Origin: Microbacterium sp. M28 | GTDB lineage: Bacteria; Actinomycetota; Actinomycetes; Actinomycetales; Microbacteriaceae | Direction of reading: 5' to 3' | DNA: 64,000 nucleotides | NCBI RefSeq assembly: GCF_025836995.1 | Contig: NZ_CP107546.1 | Span: 744,001-808,000 of the forward strand | Shown: piece after piece, positions 30,324-38,744 of the stretch | Numbering within the stretch: position 1 is the first letter of the stretch | Layout of the letters: every line of letters starts with the position of its first letter | Position numbers and translations under genes: made by a program | Notes under the pieces: model-generated | What the model was told of the DNA's origin: nothing | Seen by the model: only the letters and a program-made list of their open reading frames with translations | The model's database searches: none

Positions 30324-30364
30324 AAAACGCCGAAGGCCCCACTTCGTGAGGCCTTCGGCGTTTT
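30324..30364. terminator. Bidirectional terminator between GNAT gene and tRNA-Ser
   Basis: A perfect 15-bp stem AAAACGCCGAAGGCC (30324-30338) and complement (30350-30364) has A and T tracts on both flanks. On the minus strand its first bases are the A of the encoded CCA end of tRNA-Ser. Confidence 0.9.
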
Positions 30365-30366
30365 GG

Positions 30367-30451
30367 CGGTGACGGCGGGATTCGAACCCGCGGTTGCTTG
30401 CACAACACACGCTTTCCAAGCGTGCTCCTTCGGCCGCTCGGACACGTCACC
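30367..30451 (-). tRNA. tRNA-Ser (anticodon GGA)
   Basis: An 85-nt class II cloverleaf on the minus strand. The acceptor GGTGACG (start 30451) pairs with CGTCACC, with discriminator G. The anticodon loop CTTGGAAAG gives GGA. A long variable arm follows, then T-arm GGGTTCGAATCCC. Genomic CCA follows at 30366-30364. Confidence 0.97.
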
Positions 30452-30519
30452 AGGGAACAACCTGTCCATCTTATCCGATCGCCCGCGCCCGCGTGACCAC
30501 GCCCGGTCGCCCCACTGTT

Positions 30520-30592
30520 CCGCGAGACGTGCTCTGCGGGGTGACACCTAGCCAGGGCGACCAAGTCTCACTCCACAAAGTACGTCTCGCGG
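30520..30592. repeat. Dispersed palindromic element, copy A
   Basis: Outer arms CCGCGAGACGT (30520-30530) and ACGTCTCGCGG (30582-30592) are perfect complements 51 bp apart. Read inward, each strand continues with a similar G-rich GGGGTGA or GGAGTGAGAC. A second, 71-bp copy with the same CGCGAGAC ends lies at 50678-50748. Intergenic. Confidence 0.65.
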
Positions 30593-30625
30593 GTCAGAGC
30601 CAGGGACGGCGCCTAAAATCTTGGA

Positions 30626-31540
30626 GTGGCAACTCCCAAGATCGTCCTGTTCTACGTGTTCACGCCGTTGGCCGACCCCGAGGCGATCCGGCTGTGGCAG
30701 CGCGACCTCGGCGAGGCACTGAGCCTCCGCGGCCGCGTCATCATCTCGAAGGACGGCATCAACGGCACGCTCGGGGGCGATCTGCCGGCGCTCAAGAAGT
30801 GGGCGCGGTCGTTCCGTTCGTACGCGCCGTTCAAGAACGTCGACATCAAGTGGAGCGAGGGAACCGGGATGGACGAGAGCGGTCACAGTATCGACTTCCC
30901 CAAGCTCAGCGTGAAGGTGCGCGACGAGATCGTCTCCTTCGGAGCGCCGGGAGAGCTGCAGGTCACCGCCGACGGAGTCGTCGGTGGTGGCACGCGGCTG
31001 AGTCCCGAGGCGCTCCACGAACTCATCGCCGAGCGCGACGATGTCGTGTTCCTCGACGGGCGCAACGCCCTCGAGGCGCAGATCGGACGATTCCGGGGCG
31101 CTGTCGTGCCCGACGTGGCGACGACGCGCGACTTCGTCCGGCTGCTGGACTCCGGCGCCTACGACGACCTGAAGGGCAAGCCCGTCGTCACGTATTGCAC
31201 CGGCGGGATCCGCTGCGAGGTGCTGTCGAGCCTCATGGCGGCCCGCGGCTTCGGTGAGGTCTACCAGCTCGAGGGCGGGATCGTCCGCTACGGCGAGACC
31301 TACGGAGACGACGGCCTGTGGGATGGCTCGCTGTACGTCTTCGACGGCCGGGGGTCCGTCGACTTCTCGGACCACGCCGCTGTCATCGGGGAGTGCGTCG
31401 GCTGTCACGCGCTCACCAAGCGCACCGCGAACTGTCCCGATCCCTCGTGCCGTGTCCAGCAGGTCGTCTGTGAGGACTGCGGCGCTCTCGTATGCGCCGA
31501 TCACGCCGGAGCCACGCTCCCGATATCTTCGGCGGGCTGA
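30626..31540 (+). CDS. trhO: tRNA uridine(34) hydroxylase TrhO (rhodanese family)
   Basis: 304 residues. An N-terminal ferredoxin-like domain ([36 protein letters not shown]) precedes a rhodanese domain ([18 protein letters not shown]). The active-site loop is [10 protein letters not shown] near residues 190-200 with the catalytic Cys. The C-terminal tail has Cys pairs ([27 protein letters not shown]), probably zinc-binding. TrhO makes 5-hydroxyuridine at tRNA position 34. GTG 30626 has TAAAAT exactly 6 bp upstream (leaderless). Converges on the transglutaminase gene with 2 bp between. Confidence 0.93.
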   Translation: MATPKIVLFYVFTPLADPEAIRLWQRDLGEALSLRGRVIISKDGINGTLGGDLPALKKWARSFRSYAPFKNVDIKWSEGTGMDESGHSIDFPKLSVKVRDEIVSFGAPGELQVTADGVVGGGTRLSPEALHELIAERDDVVFLDGRNALEAQIGRFRGAVVPDVATTRDFVRLLDSGAYDDLKGKPVVTYCTGGIRCEVLSSLMAARGFGEVYQLEGGIVRYGETYGDDGLWDGSLYVFDGRGSVDFSDHAAVIGECVGCHALTKRTANCPDPSCRVQQVVCEDCGALVCADHAGATLPISSAG

Positions 31541-31542
31541 AC

Positions 31543-33798
31543 TCAGGCTTCGACCGGAGACACCTGCGTACGCTGCACGAACAGCGATCGCGGTGCGAAC
31601 GTCGCGACGAGCCGTCTGCGCGCATCGACGGACGCACGCAGCTCCCCGAGGACGCGGTGCAGGGGAACCGCGAGGTCCTCGACGCTCCGGCCCGGGGGCC
31701 GGGATGCCGTGGACGCATAGCTGATGTACTCGATCGCGCGCACCAGCGCCTCGAGCGACGCGGCATCCACCTGGCGTTCGGAGGCGAGCAGCCGTGCCCG
31801 CACCCGCGGACTCTGCGCGTCGGACGGATTCAGCCCGAGGTCGACCATCGTGTCGCGCAGTTCCAGCCACGCGCTCGCCGCGTCGCCGCGGGATGCGCGT
31901 CGGGCCCGTGCCGCGCGGCGGACGATCCTGGCCAGGAACGGCAGCAGCAGCGCGACCGCCGCTCCGGCGACGGTCAGCAGCACCGGCGTCGGATCGAGTC
32001 GCTGCCTGACCACCTCGCCTCCGAGGGCTTCGTCGGGGTTCTCCGGCGCGATCGTCGGAGCATCGGACGGCGCGACCGACGGCGCGGTGGTCGGTGTCGG
32101 CGTCTGCCCCGGATCCGATCCCGTCCCGCCCGTGGTCGCGCCGCGCGCGAAGGCCGTCGGTGTCCCGAGCGTCGCGGTGGGCTCGAACGGCACCCAGCCG
32201 ATCCCGTCGAAGTGCACCTCCGGCCAGGCGTGCAGCTGATCGCTCATGACGGCGTAGACCTTCTCCTCGCCGCGCGTCTCCTCCGTGAGTTCACCGGGCA
32301 GGTACCCCACGACGACGCGCACCGGCATCCCGAGAGTCTTGGCCATCAGCGAGAACGCGCCGGCGAAATGGACGCAGTATCCGGATCGAACCTCCAGGAA
32401 CGCGGCGACGGCTTCGGCGCCCGTGCCATCGAAATCCTCCTCGACCGGGGTGTCGACGGAGTATTCGAACTCGCTGCGGAACCAGTTCTGCAGCGCGATC
32501 AGCTTCTCGTAGTCGGTCGCGGAGTCCGCGGTGACCTCCGTCGCGAGTCGACCGATGATCTCGGGCAGATCGGTGAGGTCGTCGGCCGACAGACCGCCGC
32601 CGGATGCCGGCACCGCCGTGATCTGCTCGAACGTGGGCCGCACGACCGCCGAGGTGACGGTGTAGTCGCGCCCCGACGCGTCGGCCACGTCCGACACCAC
32701 CGTGCGGTTGGACGTCATGACCTCCCACCCCGTCGAGACGCCGACCAGGCGCTCGGCGGGGTAGGGGACGGGAAGACGATCGCTCGAGAGCGCGAGCACG
32801 CGGATCGAGGTCTGGCGGTCGTCGCCGGCGAGCTCGTCGTTCCATTCCGGGTCGCCGAAGCCGCTCGACAGCGACTGCGTCGCCTCGCGGTCCGGTCGCC
32901 ACACTTCGCCGTTGAACCGCGACAGGGTGGCGATGCGCAGGTAGGGCGCGGTCTCGGCCGACGTGGCGAGCGACATCACCTGGGTGGGGTTCGGTCGCCG
33001 CAGGTCGTCGCCCAGCCGCAGCGAGGCGTCGATGGTGACGCCGGAGCCGGGCACCGTCCACGACGCCGAGACGGGCAGATTCGGCGCCACGACGACGGTG
33101 AGCGCGATAGCGCCGACCCCGACACCGGCCATGACGGCGACCGAGGCGCGCCGTGCGGAGTGGCGATCGTTCCCCGCGCTGCTGCGAAGCAGCATCAGGA
33201 TCAGCGCCGCAAGGGCGACGAACCAGACCACGTTCGCGTCGCCCAGGGTGATGATCATCGGCAGGGCACCCACCACCGTGACGAGCACGAGGACGATCAG
33301 CGCCCTGCGGTGAGCCACCAGCTGATCGACGAGGACGATGACCGCGGCGAACGCGGTGCCGATCACGGTGCGCAGCGCCAGGGTGTCCTCGAGCGGTGCC
33401 GACCCGTTGTAGACCTCGACGCCGGCCTGCACGAACAGCTCGGAGAACGCCGATACGGTGGCCGGCGTCGGGACGATGCCCAGCAGCGCGGTCTGCGGCA
33501 GCAGCATGGCCGTCAGCAGGATCACGGATGCGCCGGTCTGGACCGCCACCGTCGTCAGCGTTCGGGTGAGCGCCGACCGATCCGCCATGAGCACGCGGAC
33601 GATCGCGCCGATGAGGGTCACGATGAAGATCAGCGTCCCCGCGATCAGACTCCACCGGCCGGCCTGCACCACCGGCACGTACGGCCACAGCGCGACGAGC
33701 GCCGCGAACGCGGCCAGCAGCGAGCGGCCGACGATCCCCTCCCTGCTGGGCTCGAGGTCCACCGCCCAGGCGCCGGTCGGCGCGTCAACGCGGGACAC
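31543..33798 (-). CDS. Transglutaminase-like TgpA family membrane protein
   Basis: 751 residues. Several transmembrane segments occupy about residues 20-215 (DUF3488-type). A large extracytoplasmic region follows with a transglutaminase core: SGYCVHFAGAF (catalytic Cys near 472) and HAWPEVHFDGIGW (His near 521). A Pro/Thr-rich stretch, a last transmembrane helix near 605-625 and a cytoplasmic DUF4129-like tail complete it. Its start (GTG 33798) overlaps the DUF58 stop by 14 bp, and it is the third gene of the moxR-DUF58-tgpA operon. The natural substrate of this family is not established. Confidence 0.92.
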   Translation of the reverse strand: MSRVDAPTGAWAVDLEPSREGIVGRSLLAAFAALVALWPYVPVVQAGRWSLIAGTLIFIVTLIGAIVRVLMADRSALTRTLTTVAVQTGASVILLTAMLLPQTALLGIVPTPATVSAFSELFVQAGVEVYNGSAPLEDTLALRTVIGTAFAAVIVLVDQLVAHRRALIVLVLVTVVGALPMIITLGDANVVWFVALAALILMLLRSSAGNDRHSARRASVAVMAGVGVGAIALTVVVAPNLPVSASWTVPGSGVTIDASLRLGDDLRRPNPTQVMSLATSAETAPYLRIATLSRFNGEVWRPDREATQSLSSGFGDPEWNDELAGDDRQTSIRVLALSSDRLPVPYPAERLVGVSTGWEVMTSNRTVVSDVADASGRDYTVTSAVVRPTFEQITAVPASGGGLSADDLTDLPEIIGRLATEVTADSATDYEKLIALQNWFRSEFEYSVDTPVEEDFDGTGAEAVAAFLEVRSGYCVHFAGAFSLMAKTLGMPVRVVVGYLPGELTEETRGEEKVYAVMSDQLHAWPEVHFDGIGWVPFEPTATLGTPTAFARGATTGGTGSDPGQTPTPTTAPSVAPSDAPTIAPENPDEALGGEVVRQRLDPTPVLLTVAGAAVALLLPFLARIVRRAARARRASRGDAASAWLELRDTMVDLGLNPSDAQSPRVRARLLASERQVDAASLEALVRAIEYISYASTASRPPGRSVEDLAVPLHRVLGELRASVDARRRLVATFAPRSLFVQRTQVSPVEA

Positions 33799-34987
33799 GG
33801 CCGCCTCCCGTGATCATCCGCTCCGGCAGCGCCTGCTCCCAGGAACCGGAGATGTCGTCCGTGAGCACGGCCCCGGTCCAGCCGGCCGCGGATGCCGCTG
33901 CGAGGAGGTCAGGCGCCGGGGCGGTGGCGAGCAGGATCGGGACGGCGGCCCCGCCGTGATGCAGCGCCGCCCGATCGTCGGCCGGGATTCGCCCGGTGAT
34001 GAGCACGAGCGGGCCGGGGGGCGTGCCGCCCACGATGGTCGCCAGGTCTCGGCCTTCGCCACGCGGTGTGATCATCGCGAGCGCGACGAGGAGCTCGTCG
34101 CGCTCGTCCTCATGGCCGCGCAGCGTGCCGATCGAAGCTCCGGTGCTGTCGACGACGTCGACGCTGTAGCCTTCGCCGGCGAGGTGCAGCGAGATCGAAG
34201 CGCACGCCGATACGGCTGCTTCGAACGCCGCATCGACTCCGCGGTCCGCACGGGCCCACCGGCCGGCTGCGCGGTCGATCACGACGACCGCGTCCGGGTT
34301 GGACTCCTCTTCCTCCTGACGGACCATCAGCTCGCCGCGGTGCGCGGTCGCGCGCCAGTGGATGCGCCGCATGGAGTCGCCGGACACGTAGTGACGCGGT
34401 GAGAGGTTGTCGCTGCCCTGGCCCAGTCGGCTCGACGCGGTGTGCGCCGTGCCGCCAGCCGCGCCCCAGTGCGCCGCGAGCGGCGCAAGAGGTATGACCT
34501 CGGGAACCACGGTGACCGTCCTGGTCTCGCCGAACGCCTGCTCGCGTTGCGCGAGTCCGAATGGATCGACGGTGCGCAGGATGAGCGGCCCGACGGGCCA
34601 GATCCCGCGTCGCACCCCGGTGATCGGATACCGCAGAACCCCGGTGTCCGGCGGGTACTCGCCGGCCGCGTCGCCGGTCACTGCATCCGGGAGCACATCG
34701 CGCCAGCGGCCGTGCGGGATGCGCAGCGAACGCAGCGCGAAGCGCACGGTGATGCGGGATTCCTCGCCGACGGTGAGCAGGTCGGTGGAGATCTGTCGGG
34801 TGACGGTGCCGCTGCGCCGCGGCATGTGGACGACGACGACGGCCAGAGCAGTGACGGCGAACAGCAGGACCGCGACGTAGATCAGGATCGGCGCCGAGAC
34901 GACGTTCGCCGCGATCGCGAACAGTACACCGAGCACCAGGGCACCCGCCCCGCGGGCGGTGAGGGGGCGTCGACGGGGTTCGGACAT
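33785..34987 (-). CDS. DUF58 domain protein (VWA-like, MoxR-associated)
   Basis: 400 residues. Two N-terminal hydrophobic segments (about 12-50) precede the domain with the hallmark SPRHYVSGDSMRRIHWRATAHRGELMVRQEEEE (about 230-262, quoted here only as family pattern HYVSGDSMRRIHW). A VWA-like region DAVVVIDRA follows. In MoxR operons these proteins are assumed to act as metal-site or chaperone partners. ATG 34987 lies 10 bp after the moxR stop, and its 3' end overlaps tgpA. Confidence 0.9.
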   Translation of the reverse strand: MSEPRRRPLTARGAGALVLGVLFAIAANVVSAPILIYVAVLLFAVTALAVVVVHMPRRSGTVTRQISTDLLTVGEESRITVRFALRSLRIPHGRWRDVLPDAVTGDAAGEYPPDTGVLRYPITGVRRGIWPVGPLILRTVDPFGLAQREQAFGETRTVTVVPEVIPLAPLAAHWGAAGGTAHTASSRLGQGSDNLSPRHYVSGDSMRRIHWRATAHRGELMVRQEEEESNPDAVVVIDRAAGRWARADRGVDAAFEAAVSACASISLHLAGEGYSVDVVDSTGASIGTLRGHEDERDELLVALAMITPRGEGRDLATIVGGTPPGPLVLITGRIPADDRAALHHGGAAVPILLATAPAPDLLAAASAAGWTGAVLTDDISGSWEQALPERMITGGGRVPR

Positions 34988-34997
34988 CGTGGTCTGC

Positions 34998-35975
34998 TCA
35001 GATGCGGGTCGCCACGGGTACGCGCACCCGATCGATGATCTGCGCGAGGGCGGCTTCGACGGGCTGCGCGCCGGCGCGATGCACGCCGCGCGCGGGCAGC
35101 AGCCGGTGCGCGAACACGGGGACGAGCAGCGCGGTGAGGTCATCGGGGATCACGAACTCGCGGGCATCGAGCGCCGCCCAGACCTTCGCCGCACGCACGA
35201 GCTGCAGGGTGGCGCGGGGGCTCGCGCCGAGATGAAGGCTGGGGTCGGACCTGGTTGCCTGCGCCAGCGCGACCGCGTACTCCTCGATGCTCGGCGCGAC
35301 ATGCACGGCACGAGCGGCCTCGATGAGGGCGCGCACCTCTTCGGCGCCCAGGACGGGCCGGATCGCCGCGAGCGGATTCACGGTGTCCCGTTGACGGAGC
35401 ATCAGCGCTTCCGCGGCGGCATCCGGGTAGCCCATCGAGATCCGCATCATGAAACGGTCGCGCTGCGCCTCGGGAAGCGCGTACGTGCCCTCCATCTCGA
35501 GAGGGTTCTGCGTGGCGACGACGAGGAACGGGTTGGGAAGCGGGTGCGTGCGCCCGTCGACCGTGACCTGCTGCTCTTCCATGGCCTCCAGCAATGCCGA
35601 CTGCGTCTTGGGGGAGGAACGGTTGATCTCGTCCGCGATGACGATGTGGGCGAACACGGCGCCCTGCTTGAACTCGAACTCCCGATCGACCGGGTTGTAG
35701 ACGCTCACGCCGGTGACGTCGCCGGGCAGCAGATCGGGGGTGAACTGGATGCGTCGCACCGTCGCGTCCACGCTCGCGGCGAGCGCGCGGGCGAGCATGG
35801 TCTTGCCGACGCCGGGGACGTCCTCGATCAGCAGGTGCCCCTCGGCGAGCAGGCACACCAACGCGCTGCGCACGGCATCCGCCTTGCCGTCGATGACCCT
35901 GCCGACCGAGGCGAGGATGGCAGAGGTCTGCTCCGCGAATCGCTCAGCCGTCATGGCGGATGCGTCCTGATGCAT
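34998..35975 (-). CDS. MoxR family AAA+ ATPase
   Basis: 325 residues. Walker A reads EDVPGVGKTMLARALA (about 51-66), Walker B VIADEINRSSPKTQSALLEAMEE, and sensor region FLVVATQNPLEMEGTYALPEAQRDRF, all characteristic of MoxR. The C-terminal lid is RSDPSLHLGASPRA. MoxR ATPases are thought to act as chaperones that mature partners encoded beside them, here the DUF58 and transglutaminase proteins. ATG 35975 has GAGAGGGG 5 bp upstream; an internal ATG lies 7 codons later. First gene of the minus-strand operon. Confidence 0.94.
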   Translation of the reverse strand: MHQDASAMTAERFAEQTSAILASVGRVIDGKADAVRSALVCLLAEGHLLIEDVPGVGKTMLARALAASVDATVRRIQFTPDLLPGDVTGVSVYNPVDREFEFKQGAVFAHIVIADEINRSSPKTQSALLEAMEEQQVTVDGRTHPLPNPFLVVATQNPLEMEGTYALPEAQRDRFMMRISMGYPDAAAEALMLRQRDTVNPLAAIRPVLGAEEVRALIEAARAVHVAPSIEEYAVALAQATRSDPSLHLGASPRATLQLVRAAKVWAALDAREFVIPDDLTALLVPVFAHRLLPARGVHRAGAQPVEAALAQIIDRVRVPVATRI

Positions 35976-36107
35976 GCGTCCCCTCTCGCCCTGCGGTGCA
36001 CCCCTCATCGGGTGTGAACCGATCGTAACCCTCCCGGGGCGTGCGTGTACCGGTGAACGGCAGGCAGTCCTGGTGGTTCGCACTCGAGTGCGGTTAGCCT
36101 CGAGGGC

Positions 36108-37265
36108 ATGGGACTGTTCCGCAATGATCCGCAGCGCGTCCGACTGGAGTCGCAGGACGTCGAGCTGAAGGCCACTCGGGCGCCGTGGAGCCTGTGGGCC
36201 GACGGCTTCGGGAAGCTGGGCATCCGTGCCGTCCAGATCATCGTCGTCGTGGTGCTCGCCGCCGGGATCATCTTCGCGATCCAGCAGCTCACGCTCGTGA
36301 CGATTCCGCTCATGATCGCGCTGATCCTCGCCTGCGCGTTCACCCCGGTCATGAACGGGATGCGCAGACGCGGCGTGCCCTCGGTGCTCGCGACGCTGAT
36401 CACCCTGCTGGCGATCGTCGTCATCCTGAGCCTGCTGGGCTGGCTGATCGTCTGGGCGGTCCGCGATCAATGGGACGAGCTGTACGCGCAGGCGGAGGAG
36501 GGCGTCCAGCATCTGATCGCCTGGTCGCAGACGCTGCCGTTCGAGTTCCTGCAGCCCGAGCAGGTCGACGAGTGGCTCGCGACGCTCACCGATTTCGTCA
36601 CGAGCGCCCAGTTCGGATCCGGGGCGCTCGCCGGCGTCAGCGCCGTCGCCAACTTCGTCACCGGCTTCGTGCTCATGGTGACGATCCTGTTCTTCTTCCT
36701 CAAGGACGGCCCGCAGATGTGGGAGTTCCTGCTCCGCCCGTTCCGCGGTGAGGACTACCAGCGCGCTCGCCGCATCGGCGACAAGACGGTCAGCACGCTC
36801 GGTTCCTATGTACGCGGCACCGCCACGGTGGCCGCGGTGGATGCGATCGGCATCCTCATCGGTCTGCTCATCCTGCAGGTGCCGCTCGCGATCCCGCTGG
36901 CCGTGCTCGTGTTCCTGCTGGCGTTCATCCCCATCGTCGGCGCCACGGTCGCCGGCATTCTGGCGGCTCTCGTCGCCCTCGTCGCGAACGGCTGGGTCGT
37001 CGCGCTGATCGTCGTCGGCGTCGTCGTGCTCGTCAATCAGCTGGAGGGCAACTTCCTCCAGCCGGTTCTCATGGGCCGTTCCATGAAACTGCACGCCTTC
37101 GTGATCCTCGTGGCGTTGACCGTCGGTACGGTGCTGGGCGGCATCGTCGGCGCGGTCCTGGCCGTACCGATCACCGCGGCTCTCTGGGGCGTCATCCAGG
37201 TCTGGGACGGCCCGCACACGCCGGCGAGGTGGGCGAGGGCGAAAGCACCCGCCGAAGCCGGGTAG
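36108..37265 (+). CDS. AI-2E family transporter (PerM-like)
   Basis: 385 residues with about eight hydrophobic segments. Family features include VTIPLMIALILACAFTPVMNGMRRRG early and the late segment VVVLVNQLEGNFLQPVLMGRSMKLHAF (about 305-330, pattern NQLEGNFLQP). Members export small molecules, ions or autoinducer-2 depending on clade; no function can be fixed here. TAGCCT lies 7 bp before the ATG, so it may be leaderless. The SRP RNA follows within 10 bp. Confidence 0.9.
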   Translation: MGLFRNDPQRVRLESQDVELKATRAPWSLWADGFGKLGIRAVQIIVVVVLAAGIIFAIQQLTLVTIPLMIALILACAFTPVMNGMRRRGVPSVLATLITLLAIVVILSLLGWLIVWAVRDQWDELYAQAEEGVQHLIAWSQTLPFEFLQPEQVDEWLATLTDFVTSAQFGSGALAGVSAVANFVTGFVLMVTILFFFLKDGPQMWEFLLRPFRGEDYQRARRIGDKTVSTLGSYVRGTATVAAVDAIGILIGLLILQVPLAIPLAVLVFLLAFIPIVGATVAGILAALVALVANGWVVALIVVGVVVLVNQLEGNFLQPVLMGRSMKLHAFVILVALTVGTVLGGIVGAVLAVPITAALWGVIQVWDGPHTPARWARAKAPAEAG

Positions 37266-37274
37266 ACTGTTCCA

Positions 37275-37366
37275 AGCCCTCCGCGTGACGGCATCCAGGC
37301 CAATTCCCCCAGGACGGAAACGTAGCAAGGGTAACCGGGCTCTGTCGGGTGCGCGGAGGGTCTTTT
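37275..37366 (+). ncRNA. ffs: Signal recognition particle RNA (small bacterial type)
   Basis: The outer stem CCCTCCGCG (37277-37285) pairs with CGCGGAGGG (37352-37360). Domain IV carries the conserved CAGGACGGAAACGTAGCA core: the GGAA tetraloop and the AGCA internal loop that bind Ffh. TCTTTTCTTT follows as terminator. A TAGACT -10 lies at 37263-37268. About 90 nt, as expected for 4.5S-type RNA; ends are estimated. Confidence 0.92.
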
Positions 37367-37422
37367 CTTTGGGTTCGCGCCCTTCTCAGCATCCTTCTGG
37401 TCTGCCCTGACAGGATCGGGGT

Positions 37423-38019
37423 GTGACCACGCCTGCGACACCCACCAGACCGAGCGTCGTGCGCCGGTTCGCGTCGCCGGTGATCATGCTGGCGCTGATG
37501 TGGGCGATCCAGCTCGCGGATGCCGTGCTGCCCGGTTCCTTCACCGGCTTCGGTCTCCGCTCCTGGGACATCTCCGGGCTCGGAGGCGTCGTGCTCAGCC
37601 CGCTGCTGCACGCGAGCTGGGCGCATCTGATCGCCAATTCGCTGCCGTTCTTCGTGCTCGGCTGTCTCGTCGCGATCGAGGGCGCTGCCCGGTTCTGGCT
37701 CGTGACTGCGATCATCGCCGTGGTCGGCGGAGCGGGGACGTGGTTGCTGAACGCCCCGGGGACGCTCACAGTCGGAGCCTCCGTCCTCGTGTTCGGCTAC
37801 TTCGGGTACGTCGCGCTCCGGGTGCTCGCGCCAGGTCGGGTGGCGCATCGGATCGGCTACGCCATGATCGCCCTCGTCGTGATCGCGCTGTACGGGACGG
37901 CCATGTTCCTCGGCGTCTTCGGCGCGGCCGAAGGCGTCTCGTGGCAGGCGCATCTGTTCGGCGCGGTCGGCGGTGGCATCGCCGTCTTCGTCGGACGATC
38001 GCCGGGGCGGCGGGCGTGA
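37423..38019 (+). CDS. Rhomboid family intramembrane serine protease
   Basis: 198 residues with about six hydrophobic segments. Key positions: WAHLIANSLPF (His-x3-Asn of helix 2), TVGASVLVFGYFGY (GxSx motif, nucleophile Ser near 121) and SWQAHLFGAVGG (catalytic His near 183). It should cleave membrane-protein substrates within the bilayer. GTG 37423 has CAGGAT exactly 6 bp upstream (leaderless pattern). The stop overlaps the following gene (GTGA), so the two are translationally coupled. Confidence 0.91.
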   Translation: MTTPATPTRPSVVRRFASPVIMLALMWAIQLADAVLPGSFTGFGLRSWDISGLGGVVLSPLLHASWAHLIANSLPFFVLGCLVAIEGAARFWLVTAIIAVVGGAGTWLLNAPGTLTVGASVLVFGYFGYVALRVLAPGRVAHRIGYAMIALVVIALYGTAMFLGVFGAAEGVSWQAHLFGAVGGGIAVFVGRSPGRRA

Positions 38020-38690
38020 GCACGCGTCGGAGCGCGACGGCGAAACGACGACCGGCGAAACGGCGCCGCGCCCGCCGCAGGCCCGGCGCACGTGCACGCG
38101 CCGCCCGACGACTGCGGCGTCGGCTGCTGCTGCGTCGAGTGCTCATCGGCACCGGTGCCGTCGCGGCCGTCGCTGCGCTGGCCGTGCTGCTGCCGATGAC
38201 GACCGCGCAGGCACCGGTCTGCGCATCCGAGCCAGCGAGCTTCCCGGCCGCCGGGATCGAAGGCTGGCAGGGGGAGCAGCTCGAGAACGCCGCGACGATC
38301 GTGCTCACGGCGCGAGGACGCGGTCTGGACCGCGATGCGCAGGTCATCGGCGTCATGGCGGCCATGGGGGAGAGTTCGCTCCGAGCGCTCGAGTACGGCG
38401 ACTGGGAGACGTCCGGCGTCACGAATCCGGACGGCTCCCGGACGACCAGCATCGGACTGTTCCAGCAGCAGGAATGGTGGGGGAGCGTCGAACAGCGGCT
38501 GGATCCGGCATCCTCCGCCACCCTGTTCTTCGGGCGGCTCGCGCGGCTGAGCGGCTGGCAGGACATGGAACCGTCGCTCGCGATCAATCGGGTGCAGATC
38601 AACAGCGATCCGCAGCACTATGCCCGGTTCCAATCGGATGCCGAGGCCGTGGTCGAGGCGCTGTCCGGCGCCTGCGACGCCGGTCGCTGA
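38016..38690 (+). CDS. Membrane-anchored lysozyme-like / peptidoglycan-active protein
   Basis: 224 residues. A strongly basic Arg/Lys-rich cytoplasmic tail (about 1-40) and one transmembrane segment (about 42-62) are followed by an extracytoplasmic domain. The domain reads LTARGRGLDRDAQVIGVMAAMGESSLR, then GLFQQQEWWGS and LARLSGWQDM. This pattern occurs next to NlpC/P60 or M23 domains in actinobacterial wall hydrolases and looks like a transglycosylase-type module with Glu of MGESSL as candidate catalytic residue. No peptidase domain is fused here. GTG 38016 overlaps the rhomboid stop. Confidence 0.75.
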   Translation: MSTRRSATAKRRPAKRRRARRRPGARARAARRLRRRLLLRRVLIGTGAVAAVAALAVLLPMTTAQAPVCASEPASFPAAGIEGWQGEQLENAATIVLTARGRGLDRDAQVIGVMAAMGESSLRALEYGDWETSGVTNPDGSRTTSIGLFQQQEWWGSVEQRLDPASSATLFFGRLARLSGWQDMEPSLAINRVQINSDPQHYARFQSDAEAVVEALSGACDAGR

Positions 38691-38744
38691 ACTTCTCCGG
38701 CCCGCGACCGGCCACGGGCGATCGCGCCGACGTAGGCTGGGCTC

